From assembly GCA_017471185.1 (NCBI GenBank), contig JAFUVZ010000029.1, positions 1 to 45,031 of the forward strand: a stretch of 45,031 bases of DNA, read 5' to 3'. Of this stretch, positions 23,570-33,200 are shown piece by piece; the first letter of the stretch is position 1, and every line of letters begins with the position of its first letter. The notes below the pieces were generated by a model. That model was not told the DNA's origin, did no database searches, and saw only the letters and a program-made list of their open reading frames with translations. The stretch is from Bacteroidaceae bacterium. GTDB lineage: Bacteria; Bacteroidota; Bacteroidia; Bacteroidales; Bacteroidaceae. The translations under genes were made by a program, and so were the position numbers.

Positions 23570-25468
23570 ATGAATACAAAGACAAGAAAGGTGGTAAGCA
23601 TGATTGTGCTGATGCTTATTTGCCTGAATATGACGGCACAGGATGTAACTCGCGAATGGGTAGAGCAGAACTACACGAAGCGGGAAGTGATGATACCGAT
23701 GAGGGACGGGATAAAGCTGTTTACGGCAATCTATGAGCCTAAAAACGCTACGAAGCTGACGCCTGTCATTATGCAACGCACTCCTTATCAAGCATCTCCA
23801 TACGGAGATGGATACTCTTCCAACCTGTGGGGCAAGATGCGCAACTACGTTCGCCAGAAATATGTGATTGTGCTGCAGGACGTGCGTGGAAGATGGATGA
23901 GTGAGGGCGATTTCGTAGATGTGCGTCCTTTCATCGAGAACAAGCGAAGCAATCAAGACATAGACGAGGCAAGTGATACTTACGATACCGCAGAGTGGAT
24001 TGTAAACAATGTGAAAACTAATGGTAACATAGGTGTACTGGGCACTTCATACCCAGGCTTCTATGCCACGATGGCGGCATTGAGCGGGCATCCTGCCATC
24101 AAGGCGGTGGCTCCGCAAGCACCTGTTACCGACTGGTGGATGGGTGACGACTATCATCATCACGGAGTGCTGATGATCACAGATATGCTGAACTTTGTGG
24201 CACAGACGTTCGGCAGGCCCCGTCCCGTGCCCACCAAAACACAGACCCGGATGAAACCCTTCTTCCTGGATGACGAATACACCTTCTTCCTGCGTCAGAA
24301 GACCTTGAAGAACATCACAAAGTTAGTGGGCGACAGCATCGCTTTCTGGAAAGACCTAATGGCACATCCCGACTATGACGCTTTCTGGCAGGCTCGTGAC
24401 CCTCGCCCACATCTGAAAAACGTGAAACCTGCGATGCTGGTTACAGGTGGCTTGTTTGATGCGGAAGACTGCTATGGTACCTGGGGTGTGTATAAGGCTT
24501 TGAAACACCAAAGTCCGCAAACGCAGACACAGTTCATCATGGGTCCCTGGTTCCACGGAGCTTGGGAGCGTGACAGGGGCAACCATCTGGGCGACATCTA
24601 TTTTGGAGCGAACACCTCAGACTATTACCTGCATGAGGTGGAGTATAATTTCTTCCAATATTATCTCAATGGCGAAGGTCCGAAGCCCGACCTTGACAAC
24701 CACATCTACATGTTTATCAGCGGTGCCAACGAGTGGAAGAAATTCAACCAATGGCCTCCGCAGGACAGCCATCCTGTCAACATTTATCTGCAGAAAGACG
24801 GCAAGCTCGGCATCAAGGCTCCAACAGAAAGCAGGTCATTCAGCTCTTACACCTCTGCCCCCGATCATCCAGTACCTTATACCGATGAAATCAACAGGGG
24901 CAAGACCCGCGAGTATATGACTCATGACCAAAGGTTTGCAGAACGTCGTCCTGACGTGTTGACTTTCCGTACAGAGACATTAGAGGAGGATATCACGCTG
25001 GTGGGTGAGATAACAGCCGACCTGCAAGTGGCCATCAGCACTACAGACGCAGACTTTGTGGTGAAGGTTATTGATGAGTTTCCTGAAGATTTCAAGTATG
25101 GAAAAGAGATTGAGGATAGGTTTAACGACGGCAAGCCGTTGACAAAGATTATGGGCAGCTATCAGATGCTGGTTCGTGGCGAGGTGATGAGAGGCCGTTA
25201 TCGCAACAGTTTCGCACATCCTGAGGGTTTCAAACCAGGTAAGCTGACACAGGTGAGGTTCTCCTTGCCTGACATCGCCCACTGCTTCCGGAAAGGACAT
25301 CGCATTGTCATTCAAGTCCAGAGCAGCTGGTTCCCTTTGAACGACCTCAACCCTCAGCAGTTTATCGACATCACGCAGGCTGACGAGCAGGATTTCATCA
25401 AATCAGACATCAGAATCTTCCACGAGAAGGCACACGCATCGAAGATTACAGTGAATAGACTGAAATAA
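23570..25468 (+). CDS. Secreted CocE/NonD (S15) family hydrolase, alpha-amino-acid ester hydrolase/acylase-like
   Basis: A 632-residue exported serine hydrolase with a signal peptide ending near MTAQ24. The alpha/beta-hydrolase domain has the nucleophile in GTSYPG (S160), the catalytic aspartate in GGLFDAEDCYG and histidine in GPWFHGAW. After about residue 430 comes a jelly-roll C-terminal domain (FRTETLEEDITLVGEITADL), as in X-Pro dipeptidyl-peptidase S15, CocE and alpha-amino-acid ester hydrolases. RTPYQASPYG and DVRGRWMSEGDF are typical of the ester hydrolase/glutaryl-7-ACA acylase branch, and so is the length. The natural substrate is probably a small acyl ester or amide, or a peptide, in the periplasm. 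It is monocistronic; another promoter follows. Confidence 0.88.
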   Translation: MNTKTRKVVSMIVLMLICLNMTAQDVTREWVEQNYTKREVMIPMRDGIKLFTAIYEPKNATKLTPVIMQRTPYQASPYGDGYSSNLWGKMRNYVRQKYVIVLQDVRGRWMSEGDFVDVRPFIENKRSNQDIDEASDTYDTAEWIVNNVKTNGNIGVLGTSYPGFYATMAALSGHPAIKAVAPQAPVTDWWMGDDYHHHGVLMITDMLNFVAQTFGRPRPVPTKTQTRMKPFFLDDEYTFFLRQKTLKNITKLVGDSIAFWKDLMAHPDYDAFWQARDPRPHLKNVKPAMLVTGGLFDAEDCYGTWGVYKALKHQSPQTQTQFIMGPWFHGAWERDRGNHLGDIYFGANTSDYYLHEVEYNFFQYYLNGEGPKPDLDNHIYMFISGANEWKKFNQWPPQDSHPVNIYLQKDGKLGIKAPTESRSFSSYTSAPDHPVPYTDEINRGKTREYMTHDQRFAERRPDVLTFRTETLEEDITLVGEITADLQVAISTTDADFVVKVIDEFPEDFKYGKEIEDRFNDGKPLTKIMGSYQMLVRGEVMRGRYRNSFAHPEGFKPGKLTQVRFSLPDIAHCFRKGHRIVIQVQSSWFPLNDLNPQQFIDITQADEQDFIKSDIRIFHEKAHASKITVNRLK

Positions 25469-25470
25469 TA

Positions 25471-25502
25471 TTTGGTAATATCAAAAGCATTGCTTATTTT
25501 TG
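25471..25502 (+). promoter_or_regulatory. Promoter of the glycerol-1-phosphate dehydrogenase gene
   Basis: TTTG (25471-25474), 20-bp spacer, TATTTTTG (25495-25502). Transcription would start near 25510, which rules out the in-frame TTG at 25507 and favours ATG 25528. Confidence 0.75.
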
Positions 25503-25527
25503 TTGGTTGAAAAAAACAGACAAGCTT

Positions 25528-26994
25528 ATGCAGAACTATGAGTTTTCACTGGAGTTTAATCCAGACATTATCCAACATATCTATTCCTTGATAAAGGAAG
25601 ACCCAGCATACACCCCACGCTTTTTCCGTGGAGGTATGCTACAGATGGAGCAGGCGTTACAGTCAATCAATGACACGCGTGCCATGCGCATTGGTGCCGG
25701 CATCATCGGGCAGGTAGGCGAACTGTTTGTCAAGCAGTTTCCTCACTCCAAAGCCCTGGTGGTGGCTGATACCAACACCTACCCTATTGCTGGCAAGAAG
25801 GTAGAGGAATCGTTGATGAAAGCGGGCGTTGTGGTAGAGGAACATCTGATTTATGAAGGTAAGAACCTGCACGCCAATTTCGACACAATGGGCATTCTGC
25901 TCGACCGTCTGAAGCAATTGCCTGTAGAGGTGATTCCCATAGCCGTAGGCGCAGGAACCGTCAATGACCTGACGAAACTTGCCTCTCACCTGGCAGGCAG
26001 ACATTATGCAGTGGTACCTACCGCAGCTTCAAACGGCGGATATACGGCTTACGGTGCAGCGATACGAATGAACGGCATCAAGCAGACTTTCCCTTGCCCT
26101 GGTCCGCAGGCTGTATTGACAGATACAGATATCATCATGCATGCGCCTACGGAGCTGAACCAGTCGGGTTATGCAGACTTGCTGGCTAAGATGACGGCTG
26201 GTGCAGACTGGATCCTGGCCGACTGGATGGGCATTGACCACATCAATGAAAAGGCTTGGAAGATGAGTCAGAACGGATTCCACGAGACATTGATGTCTGT
26301 GGAGAGAATTATGGCTGGCGAGCCCATTGATGAGCGTAAGAATATAGAGCGGATGATGGAAGGACTCTTGCTGAGCGGCTTGTCTATGCAGGTGGTTAAG
26401 AGTGACTTGCCAGCTTCTGGAGCAGAGCATCAGCTCACTGGCATCTGGGAGATGGAACGGGCAGTGAATGGCAAGGAGAAGATGCCTCACGGCAAGCTGC
26501 TGAGCATCGCCTTGCTGACAATCACTGCCATTTACAACAAACTGTTAGCCTGTCCGCTTGAAGAAGAGTTGGATGTGGATAAATGCGTGAAAGAATGGCC
26601 TACACTGGAAGCTTACGAGCGTCAGGCTCACGATGCATTGAGCAAGGTGGGTTTGCAGAAATTGGGTATGCAGGTGGCCGTTTCTAATTATGTAACCCCA
26701 GAACAGTTGAGCATCGAACTGCAGCAGCTGAAGGAATACTGGCCAGAGGTGAAGGAAAGATTGAGTCAGCAGATTATGCCTGTAAGGCAGCTGTATGATA
26801 TCTTGAAACTGGGAGGGCTGCCTGTAAGACCTATTGATGCCGGCATAAGTTGGGAGCATGTAAGGCAAACGGTAGAGTGCGTGCCTTACCTGAGCAAGCG
26901 TTTCAATGTGGTTGGTCTCGTATCCCGCACGGGCTATCTCACTTCCTGGCTGGATGATTTGTTCAAGAAGACCAAGAAGTTTGAGAGACTCTAA
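25528..26994 (+). CDS. sn-glycerol-1-phosphate dehydrogenase (EgsA/AraM-like)
   Basis: A 488-residue, iron-alcohol-dehydrogenase-fold protein of the AraM/EgsA group. This group reduces dihydroxyacetone phosphate to sn-glycerol-1-phosphate with NAD(P)H and bound metal. The nucleotide-binding motif is AVGAGTVNDLTK (about 148-159), followed by VVPTAASNGGYTA. Metal-ligand candidates are in LNQSGYADLLAK, SGAEHQLTGIWEME and MPHGKLLSIAL. The extra N- and C-terminal helices make it longer than archaeal EgsA (about 350 residues), as in Bacteroidetes homologues. In B. subtilis the product feeds heptaprenylglyceryl phosphate synthesis. The neighbour downstream is a glycerophosphodiesterase, so both genes concern glycerol phosphates. 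The partner prenyltransferase is not in the window. Confidence 0.82.
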   Translation: MQNYEFSLEFNPDIIQHIYSLIKEDPAYTPRFFRGGMLQMEQALQSINDTRAMRIGAGIIGQVGELFVKQFPHSKALVVADTNTYPIAGKKVEESLMKAGVVVEEHLIYEGKNLHANFDTMGILLDRLKQLPVEVIPIAVGAGTVNDLTKLASHLAGRHYAVVPTAASNGGYTAYGAAIRMNGIKQTFPCPGPQAVLTDTDIIMHAPTELNQSGYADLLAKMTAGADWILADWMGIDHINEKAWKMSQNGFHETLMSVERIMAGEPIDERKNIERMMEGLLLSGLSMQVVKSDLPASGAEHQLTGIWEMERAVNGKEKMPHGKLLSIALLTITAIYNKLLACPLEEELDVDKCVKEWPTLEAYERQAHDALSKVGLQKLGMQVAVSNYVTPEQLSIELQQLKEYWPEVKERLSQQIMPVRQLYDILKLGGLPVRPIDAGISWEHVRQTVECVPYLSKRFNVVGLVSRTGYLTSWLDDLFKKTKKFERL

Positions 26995-27033
26995 AGAGTA
27001 ACAAGTTTGGTAGTTTTTTTGAATTCAAGCATT

Positions 27034-27786
27034 ATGAAGAAACTTTTATTTATATTGGTGGCATTGTCGATTGTCAATTGTCAATTGTCAATCGCTCAAA
27101 AGGTGGTGTGCCATCGTGGCTTTTGGGAGACAGAGGGTTCTGCACAGAATTCCATCAGTTCTTTGGTGAAAGCTGACTCCATCCATGCATTCGGCTCTGA
27201 ATTCGATGTATGGATGACAGCTGATGGCGAACTGGTGGTGAACCATGACAAGGTATTCCATGGTGTGAATATGGAAACGTCCACATTTGAAGAGGTAAGA
27301 GCCATCACACTGAACAACGGTGAAAAACTGCCAACCTTAGATGAATACCTTGCCAAAGGCAAGCAGCTGGGTGTGAGACTGGTACTGGAAATGAAGTCGC
27401 TCTCCGACTTCAACCGTGAGGACGAGTGTGCCGCAAAGATCGTGCGTAAACTGAAGCACTATGGAGTGCTCGACCGTACTGACATCATTGCGTTCAGTAT
27501 CAACGCTTGCCTGGCATTCAAGAAATTACTGCCCGACACGAAGATTTATTATTTAGATAACGACTACACGCCCCGCAAGCTGAAGTCTTTGGGACTGGCT
27601 GGTCTGGACTACGAACAAAATGTACTTCGCCAGCATCCTGATTGGGTCAAGGAAGCTCACGATTTAGGACTGGAGGTCAATGTCTGGACGGTGAATGATC
27701 CTGAAGCTTTGCAGTATTTCATTGATTTAGGTGTTGATTACATCACCACCAATAACCCTGTCAAGTTGCAGGAGCTGCTGAAATGA
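27034..27786 (+). CDS. Exported glycerophosphodiester phosphodiesterase
   Basis: A 250-residue GDPD-family TIM barrel that releases glycerol-3-phosphate and an alcohol from glycerophosphodiesters. Catalytic and metal residues are CHRGFWETEGSAQN (H27, R28), GSEFDVW (E56, D58) and VNHD (H71). Later family blocks are LVLEMKS, IIAFSINAC and the terminal VNVWTVNDPEALQ with GVDYITTNNP. The signal peptide is MKKLLFILVALSIVNCQLSI, with AQ after it; its second half is encoded by a heptanucleotide repeat (27062-27096). ATG 27034 is chosen because the in-frame TTG at 27007 would put nine residues before the signal. It lies 39 bp after the G1P dehydrogenase. Confidence 0.9.
   Translation: MKKLLFILVALSIVNCQLSIAQKVVCHRGFWETEGSAQNSISSLVKADSIHAFGSEFDVWMTADGELVVNHDKVFHGVNMETSTFEEVRAITLNNGEKLPTLDEYLAKGKQLGVRLVLEMKSLSDFNREDECAAKIVRKLKHYGVLDRTDIIAFSINACLAFKKLLPDTKIYYLDNDYTPRKLKSLGLAGLDYEQNVLRQHPDWVKEAHDLGLEVNVWTVNDPEALQYFIDLGVDYITTNNPVKLQELLK
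27062..27096 (+). repeat. Heptanucleotide repeat inside a signal-peptide coding region
   Basis: Five 7-bp units: CATTGTC, GATTGTC, AATTGTC, AATTGTC, AATCGCT. They encode LSIVNCQLSIA of the GDPD signal peptide. Three ATTGTCA units make seven codons (I-V-N-C-Q-L-S) and give the same cyclic heptapeptide in every frame. The same repeat in the same sense encodes the DUF5020 signal peptide at 39386-39413. Confidence 0.8.
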
Positions 27787-27806
27787 GTTACAAGCTACGG
27801 GCAGTT
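27786..27806 (+). repeat. Heptanucleotide units after the GDPD stop codon
   Basis: AGTTACA, AGCTACG, GGCAGTT in consecutive 7-bp steps, starting at the last base of the TGA stop. The same AGYTACR units follow the uraA stop at 40867-40894. The rest of the gap to pyrH shows no clear continuation. Confidence 0.5.
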
Positions 27807-27892
27807 AATAAGCTTCCTTGCTCTTCGTTTACAAGATTGAAAGAGGAGTTAAAAAAGGAGCTATAAGTTTGAGAAATAAAACAAGATTATAT

Positions 27893-28603
27893 ATGGCAAA
27901 GTTTAAGAGAATCTTATTGAAATTAAGCGGTGAGAGCCTGATGGGGGCCAAAGGTCACGGCATTGACGAGATCCGCTTGGGTGAATATGCAGCACAGATC
28001 AAGGAGGTCCACGAGATGGGTGTGCAGATTGGCATCGTGATAGGCGGTGGCAATATCTTCCGCGGGCTGAGCGGCGCAAACAAGGGCTTCGACCGTGTGA
28101 AAGGCGACCAGATGGGTATGTTAGCAACCGTCATCAACTCTCTGGCATTGAGTAGCGCATTGACAGCCATCGGAGTGAAGAACCGCGTGCTGACGGCTAT
28201 CCGCATGGAGCCTATTGGCGAATTTTATACCAAATGGCGCGCCATCGAGTGTATGGAAGCAGGCGAGGTATGCATCTTCTCTTGCGGCACCGGTTCTCCA
28301 TATTTCACTACCGACACAGGCTCCAGCCTGCGAGGCATTGAGATTGAGGCAGACGTGATGTTCAAGGGTACCCGTGTGGATGGTGTCTATACAGCTGACC
28401 CAGAGAAAGACCCGGCTGCTACCAAGTTTGATGAAATCACCTATGACGAGGTGTTGGCCCGTGGTCTGAAGGTGATGGATCTCTCTGCTATCTGCATGTG
28501 TAAGGACAATAACCTTCCTATCGTTGTATTCAACATGGATGTGGTAGGCAACCTGAAAAAAGTCATCAGTGGCGAGAATATCGGAACATTGGTACACCCT
28601 TAA
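27893..28603 (+). CDS. pyrH: UMP kinase
   Basis: A 236-residue amino-acid-kinase-fold UMP kinase (UMP + ATP to UDP), essential for pyrimidine nucleotides. Signatures: LLKLSGESLMG (about 8-18), VIGGGNIFRG (about 49-58), GDQMGMLATVINSLAL, FTTDTGSSLRGIEIEADV and KGTRVDGVYTADP. Length matches family. The frame is open back to 27818, but homologues begin MAKFKRILLKLSGE, so ATG 27893 is used. It is followed by frr, the usual order in bacteria, with a spacer made of heptanucleotide repeats. Confidence 0.96.
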   Translation: MAKFKRILLKLSGESLMGAKGHGIDEIRLGEYAAQIKEVHEMGVQIGIVIGGGNIFRGLSGANKGFDRVKGDQMGMLATVINSLALSSALTAIGVKNRVLTAIRMEPIGEFYTKWRAIECMEAGEVCIFSCGTGSPYFTTDTGSSLRGIEIEADVMFKGTRVDGVYTADPEKDPAATKFDEITYDEVLARGLKVMDLSAICMCKDNNLPIVVFNMDVVGNLKKVISGENIGTLVHP

Positions 28604-28605
28604 TT

Positions 28606-28661
28606 AATGGAGAATGGAAAATGGAGAATGGAAAATGAATAATGAATAATGAATAATTGAA
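28606..28661 (+). repeat. Eight-unit heptanucleotide array between pyrH and frr
   Basis: Eight consecutive 7-mers: AATGGAG, AATGGAA, AATGGAG, AATGGAA, AATGAAT, AATGAAT, AATGAAT, AATTGAA. The array starts 2 bp after the pyrH stop and ends 5 bp before the frr ATG, so it makes up nearly the whole gap. Most units contain an ATG. On the coding strand it matches the array between azgA and the DUF5020 gene. Confidence 0.9.
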
Positions 28662-28666
28662 ATATT

Positions 28667-29227
28667 ATGAAAGACGTTAAGACAGTAGTGGCCGAAGCTC
28701 AGGAAGCCATGAGCATGGCCGTAGAGTATCTCGAAGACGCACTGGCTCACATCCGTGCCGGCAAGGCTGACATACGCCTATTAGATGGTATCAAAGTTAA
28801 TTCTTACGGCTCGATGCAGCCTATCCAGAACTGTGCATCAGTGACTACCCCTGATGCCAGAAGCATCGCTATCAAACCTTGGGACAAGAATATGTTCAAG
28901 GTGATTGAGAAGGCTATTATCGACTCTAATTTAGGCATCATGCCTGAGAACAACGGTGAGGTTATCCGCCTGGGTATCCCTCCTTTGACAGAGGAGCGTC
29001 GTGTACAGTTGACCAAGCAGTGTAAGGGTGAAGCAGAGAATGCCAAGATGAGCATCCGCAACGCTCGCCGTGACGGTATCGACGACCTGAAGAAGTCTGT
29101 AAAGGAAGGTCTGTCAGAAGACTTCCAGAAGGATGGCGAGGAAGAACTGAAGAAGCTGCACGACAAGTACATCAAACAAGTGGATGACGTGCTGGCAGTG
29201 AAGAACAAGGAAATCATGACGGTATAA
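28667..29227 (+). CDS. frr: Ribosome recycling factor
   Basis: A 186-residue RRF that, with EF-G, splits post-termination ribosomes. It has the long helical bundle (N-terminal [20 protein letters not shown] and C-terminal [20 protein letters not shown]) and the small beta domain (about 31-105: [37 protein letters not shown]). The usual RTGRAxP motif reads RAGKADI, a mild departure. It is the second gene of pyrH-frr-rsgA, with the rsgA start 4 bp after its stop. Confidence 0.97.
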   Translation: MKDVKTVVAEAQEAMSMAVEYLEDALAHIRAGKADIRLLDGIKVNSYGSMQPIQNCASVTTPDARSIAIKPWDKNMFKVIEKAIIDSNLGIMPENNGEVIRLGIPPLTEERRVQLTKQCKGEAENAKMSIRNARRDGIDDLKKSVKEGLSEDFQKDGEEELKKLHDKYIKQVDDVLAVKNKEIMTV

Positions 29228-29231
29228 AGCA

Positions 29232-30170
29232 TTGAGAGGACTTGTAGTCAAGAATACGGGAAGCTGGTACCTCGTCAAGACAGACGAGGGACCAACCGTT
29301 CCCTGCAAGATAAAGGGCAATTTCCGCTTGAAGGGCATCCGCAGTACGAATCCCGTGGCTGTGGGTGACTGGGTGCATATTGTCCTGAATCAAGAGGGTA
29401 CGGCCATGATTTCTGAAATAGAGGACCGCAAGAACTACATCATCCGCAAAGCATCCAACCTGTCGAAGCAGAGCCATATCATTGCCTCTAACCTCGACCA
29501 GGCTTTTCTTTTAGTCACAGTGAGTCATCCTGAGACGAACACCATCTTTATCGACCGCTTCTTGGCAACGGCAGAGGCTTATAGGGTACCCGTGAGCCTA
29601 TTGTTCAATAAGATTGACCTCTATGACGAAGATGAGAAACGCTTGCTTGACGGACTTATCAACCTTTACCAGACTATCGGCTATACCTGCTACCCAATGT
29701 CTGTGAAGACGGGTGAAGGCGTGGATGCCGTGAAGAGCCAGCTGCAAGGCAAAGTGACATTGCTCTCAGGCAACTCAGGAGTGGGCAAATCATCGCTTAT
29801 CAACCTGCTGTTACCAGAACTGGATTTGAAAGCCAAAACAGCTGAAATTTCATCTGCCCACTTGAAAGGTATGCACACCACCACCTTCAGTGAGATGTAT
29901 CCACTTCCTGATGGAGGCTATATCGTGGATACACCTGGCATCAAGGGTTTCGGCACCTTCGATATGGAGGTGGAGGAAATCAGCCATTATTTCCCGGAAA
30001 TCTTCCATACCTCTGTTGGCTGTAAGTATGGTAACTGCACCCATCGCAACGAACCAGGTTGTGCTGTGCGTGATGCCGTAGAGCAGCATTACATCAGTCA
30101 GAGCCGTTATGCCAGCTACCTGAGTATGCTGGATGATAAGGACGAAAAGAAATACCGTGAAGCATTCTGA
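29232..30170 (+). CDS. rsgA: Ribosome small-subunit GTPase RsgA, TTG start
   Basis: A 312-residue circularly permuted GTPase needed for late 30S maturation. An OB domain (about 1-75) is followed by the permuted G motifs: G4 NKID (126-129), G5 SVKTG, G1 SGNSGVGKS (179-187), G2 HTTTF and G3 DTPG (233-236). The C-terminal zinc knuckle has C264, C269, H271 and C277 ([14 protein letters not shown]). No ATG is available: the frame is closed by TGA at 29217, so translation must begin at TTG 29232, which gives the family N-terminus [13 protein letters not shown]. The stop of frr is 4 bp upstream, so re-initiation by terminating ribosomes is likely. Confidence 0.93.
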   Translation: MRGLVVKNTGSWYLVKTDEGPTVPCKIKGNFRLKGIRSTNPVAVGDWVHIVLNQEGTAMISEIEDRKNYIIRKASNLSKQSHIIASNLDQAFLLVTVSHPETNTIFIDRFLATAEAYRVPVSLLFNKIDLYDEDEKRLLDGLINLYQTIGYTCYPMSVKTGEGVDAVKSQLQGKVTLLSGNSGVGKSSLINLLLPELDLKAKTAEISSAHLKGMHTTTFSEMYPLPDGGYIVDTPGIKGFGTFDMEVEEISHYFPEIFHTSVGCKYGNCTHRNEPGCAVRDAVEQHYISQSRYASYLSMLDDKDEKKYREAF

Positions 30171-30187
30171 CTCAAGTCAGTCACGGA

Positions 30188-30206
30188 AAGCTCTGGAAAA
30201 GAGCTT
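30188..30206 (+). terminator. Weak hairpin between rsgA and hmuS
   Basis: AAGCTCT (30188-30194), GGAAA loop, AGAGCTT (30200-30206), followed by ATGATATTTT, which is not a good T-tract. It may be a partial terminator or processing site. No promoter motif is visible before hmuS. Confidence 0.4.
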
Positions 30207-30227
30207 ATGATATTTTAACCAATTAGA

Positions 30228-33200
30228 ATGAAAAGAAATATAGGATTATTGTGCGTCGCCCTCATGGCGATTTTTGTGGTATGGGCAGTTTACACCTGGT
30301 GGTTCTCACCTACCAGGATACTGGTAGTGAATGCCGCTGATGCTCAGCAAGCAGATTTCATACTTAACAACGACAGCCGTCACATCCACATCGAATGCAC
30401 AGAGACAGAGGGTTTGCAGGATGTGGGCAGCTATGATGCCATTATCCTCTATGGCAGGAACCTTTACCTAAACGATGAACAGACTGCCATGCTGCAAAAG
30501 GCTGGCAACAAAGGAACAGTGGTGTTTACCAAGAACGCCAGGCCATCAAACCCGCAGATTAGCCTGAATATCAGTGAAGCCCAGCAAGATACTCTCAAGC
30601 AGTACTTCGATTTCGGCAACCATCATAACATACGCAACGGACTACGCTACCTACGTCATCTCACAACTCCCCAGCGTTTGTACGACCAGGATTATGATCA
30701 GCCTGCCGAACTGCCTGTCAATATGTTCTATCACCGTGAGTATGGCAGGTATTTCAAGAATTCTGATGAGATAAAGGCTTATCTGCAAGAGAAAGGACTT
30801 TACCACGAAGGAGGACCTGCCATCGCCTTGATTGCAGGCCTGCAGTTCCCCATGGAAGGGAACCGTGCGCACATCGATACCCTCATCACCCTGTTGAGCG
30901 AACAAGGATTCAATGTCTATCCCTTAGCGGCATCAGGCAAAGCGAAAGAAAGGATGCTTCGCACACTGCATCCTGACGTAGTGGTCAACTTAGCGGTAGG
31001 CAGGTTAGGCAATGATACCCTCATCAACTGGCTTAACCAAGAGAACATCCTGCTGTTCAACCCCTTCCCATTGGCAACAGATCATACTGACTGGTTGGAT
31101 GATTCGAAGCCTTTAAGCACAGGCTCGCTCAATGCCCGAGTGGTCATCCCTGAAATCGATGGTGCATTAGCTCCTTTCTGCATCGCCACCCGCAACTCTG
31201 GACAAGGAGGATACCTTACCTATACGCCTGAGATGGAGCGCATCAAGGCTTTCCTCAAGAATATGCAGAAGCAGATAGCACTCAGAACGATGCCAAACGC
31301 ACAAAAGCATATCGCCATCGCCTATTTCAAGCATCCAGGCAAAGATGCCCTGTTGGCTTCTGGACTTGAAGTCATCCCTTCGCTGTATGCTTTCCTCCAA
31401 AGGCTGAAAGCTGAGGGATATGATGTGAGCGGATTGCCTGCCGGCCTCAACGAATTTGCCAGATTAATCAAAACAGAAGGTGTTGTATTAGGCTCATACG
31501 CCAGAGGAGCTCAAGAGGAATATATGCGGCAAGGTCATCCAGTCTGGATAGACAAGCACACATACGAGCAATGGGTACAAGAGACCTTGACATCAGAGAA
31601 ATACAGGGAAGTGGTTGAAAGATATGGAGATGCTCCTGGCAGTTTGCTGTCTAAAGGCGACAGCATCGCTGTGGCATGCCTCCGTTTCGGTAATATCCTT
31701 GTCTTCCCTCAGCCTCGCCCGGCATTGGGAGATGACGGTTTCAAGCTGGTTCATGGTGCCAAAGTAGCTCCACCCCACAGCTACATCGCACCTTATTTAT
31801 ATATGCTACACGGCTTCCAGGCAGACGTGCTGATTCATTTTGGCACCCACGGCAGTCTGGAGTTCACGCCTGGCAAGCAGGCCGCTCTTTCCGAATACGA
31901 TTGGGCGGAAGCATTGACTGGCAGTCTCCCTCACTTTTACTTCTATACCACAGGCAATATCGGTGAGGCAGTCATTGCCAAGCGACGCACACATGCAGAA
32001 CTGGTGACTTATCTCACCCCTCCTTATGCAGAGAGTGGACTGAGTCAGAAACTGCAACCCTTATTGAGTCTGATACATGAGGCGATAGAACATGGAGAAG
32101 GTGACAATCGCCTTGCCTTGCAAGTGAAACAAGCTGTAGTCAAGGCTGGCTATCATCGCGACTTGGGATTGGATTCGCTCTTAGACAAAGGATATACTAT
32201 TGAAGAATTAGAGCAACTTGATGCCCATCTGGAGGAGGTGGCTAATGAGAAGATGCAGGGAGCATACCGCACTTTAGGCACGCCTTACGACAGGCAGGAG
32301 CTGATACAGACAACACTCGCCATGTCGGCAGACCCATTAGCTTACGAGACGGCTAAGGCCGACCGCGATCAAGGCAAAATCACTACAGACCAGTTGCATG
32401 ACAAGGCTTTTATCGCTCACCACTACCTTCAACAAGCCAAGCGATACCTTACCGCTATGTTGCAGAATCCTCCTGCTGATTCTTCTGCCCTACCCGCTGC
32501 ATTGCGTCCTGCATGGATGTATAGAAAACAACTGCTGCAATCTGCAGAAGAAGAGATGGACCGAATGGTTGCCGCCTTGCATGGTGACAGGATTCATCCT
32601 GCCGCAGGAGGTGACCCGGTACTCAATCCCAATGTGCTGCCCATGGGTAGGAACATGTATGGCATCAATCCAGAGAATACTCCTACGGAACAGGCTTGGG
32701 AGAGTGGTAAACAACTGGCAGAGGAGACGTTAGAGAAATACAAGGCTTCCCATGGGGAATATCCCCGTAAGGTGAGCTATACTTTCTGGGCAGGCGAGTT
32801 TATCTCCACCCAGGGAGCCACTGTCGCGCAGGCGTTGTGGATGTTAGGCGTTGAACCAGTACGTGACGGCATGGGCAGAATAGACGATTTGCGTCTGGTG
32901 CCTTCGTCAGAATTAGGCAGACCTCGCATCAATATCTTGGTGCAGGTCAGTGGACAGCTGCGTGATATGGCTGGCAGCAGACTGCAGATGATCACGGATG
33001 CCGTGAAGTTGGCTGCAGGAGCAGAAGCTGACGAATATCCCAACTATGTAGCTGAAGGTAATCTGGAGCAGGAACGTTCGCTGGCAGAGAAAGGCTTGTC
33101 GCCCAAACGTGCCAGAGAGTTAGCATCCATGCGTGTGTTCGGACCTTTGAATAACGGTTATAGCACGGGCATCATGGGCTATATCGAGCATAGTGGTGAA

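Noticed and set aside
25507-25527. TTG start adding seven residues to the glycerol-1-phosphate dehydrogenase
   Set aside because: It would lie at or before the predicted transcription start of the promoter at 25471-25502.
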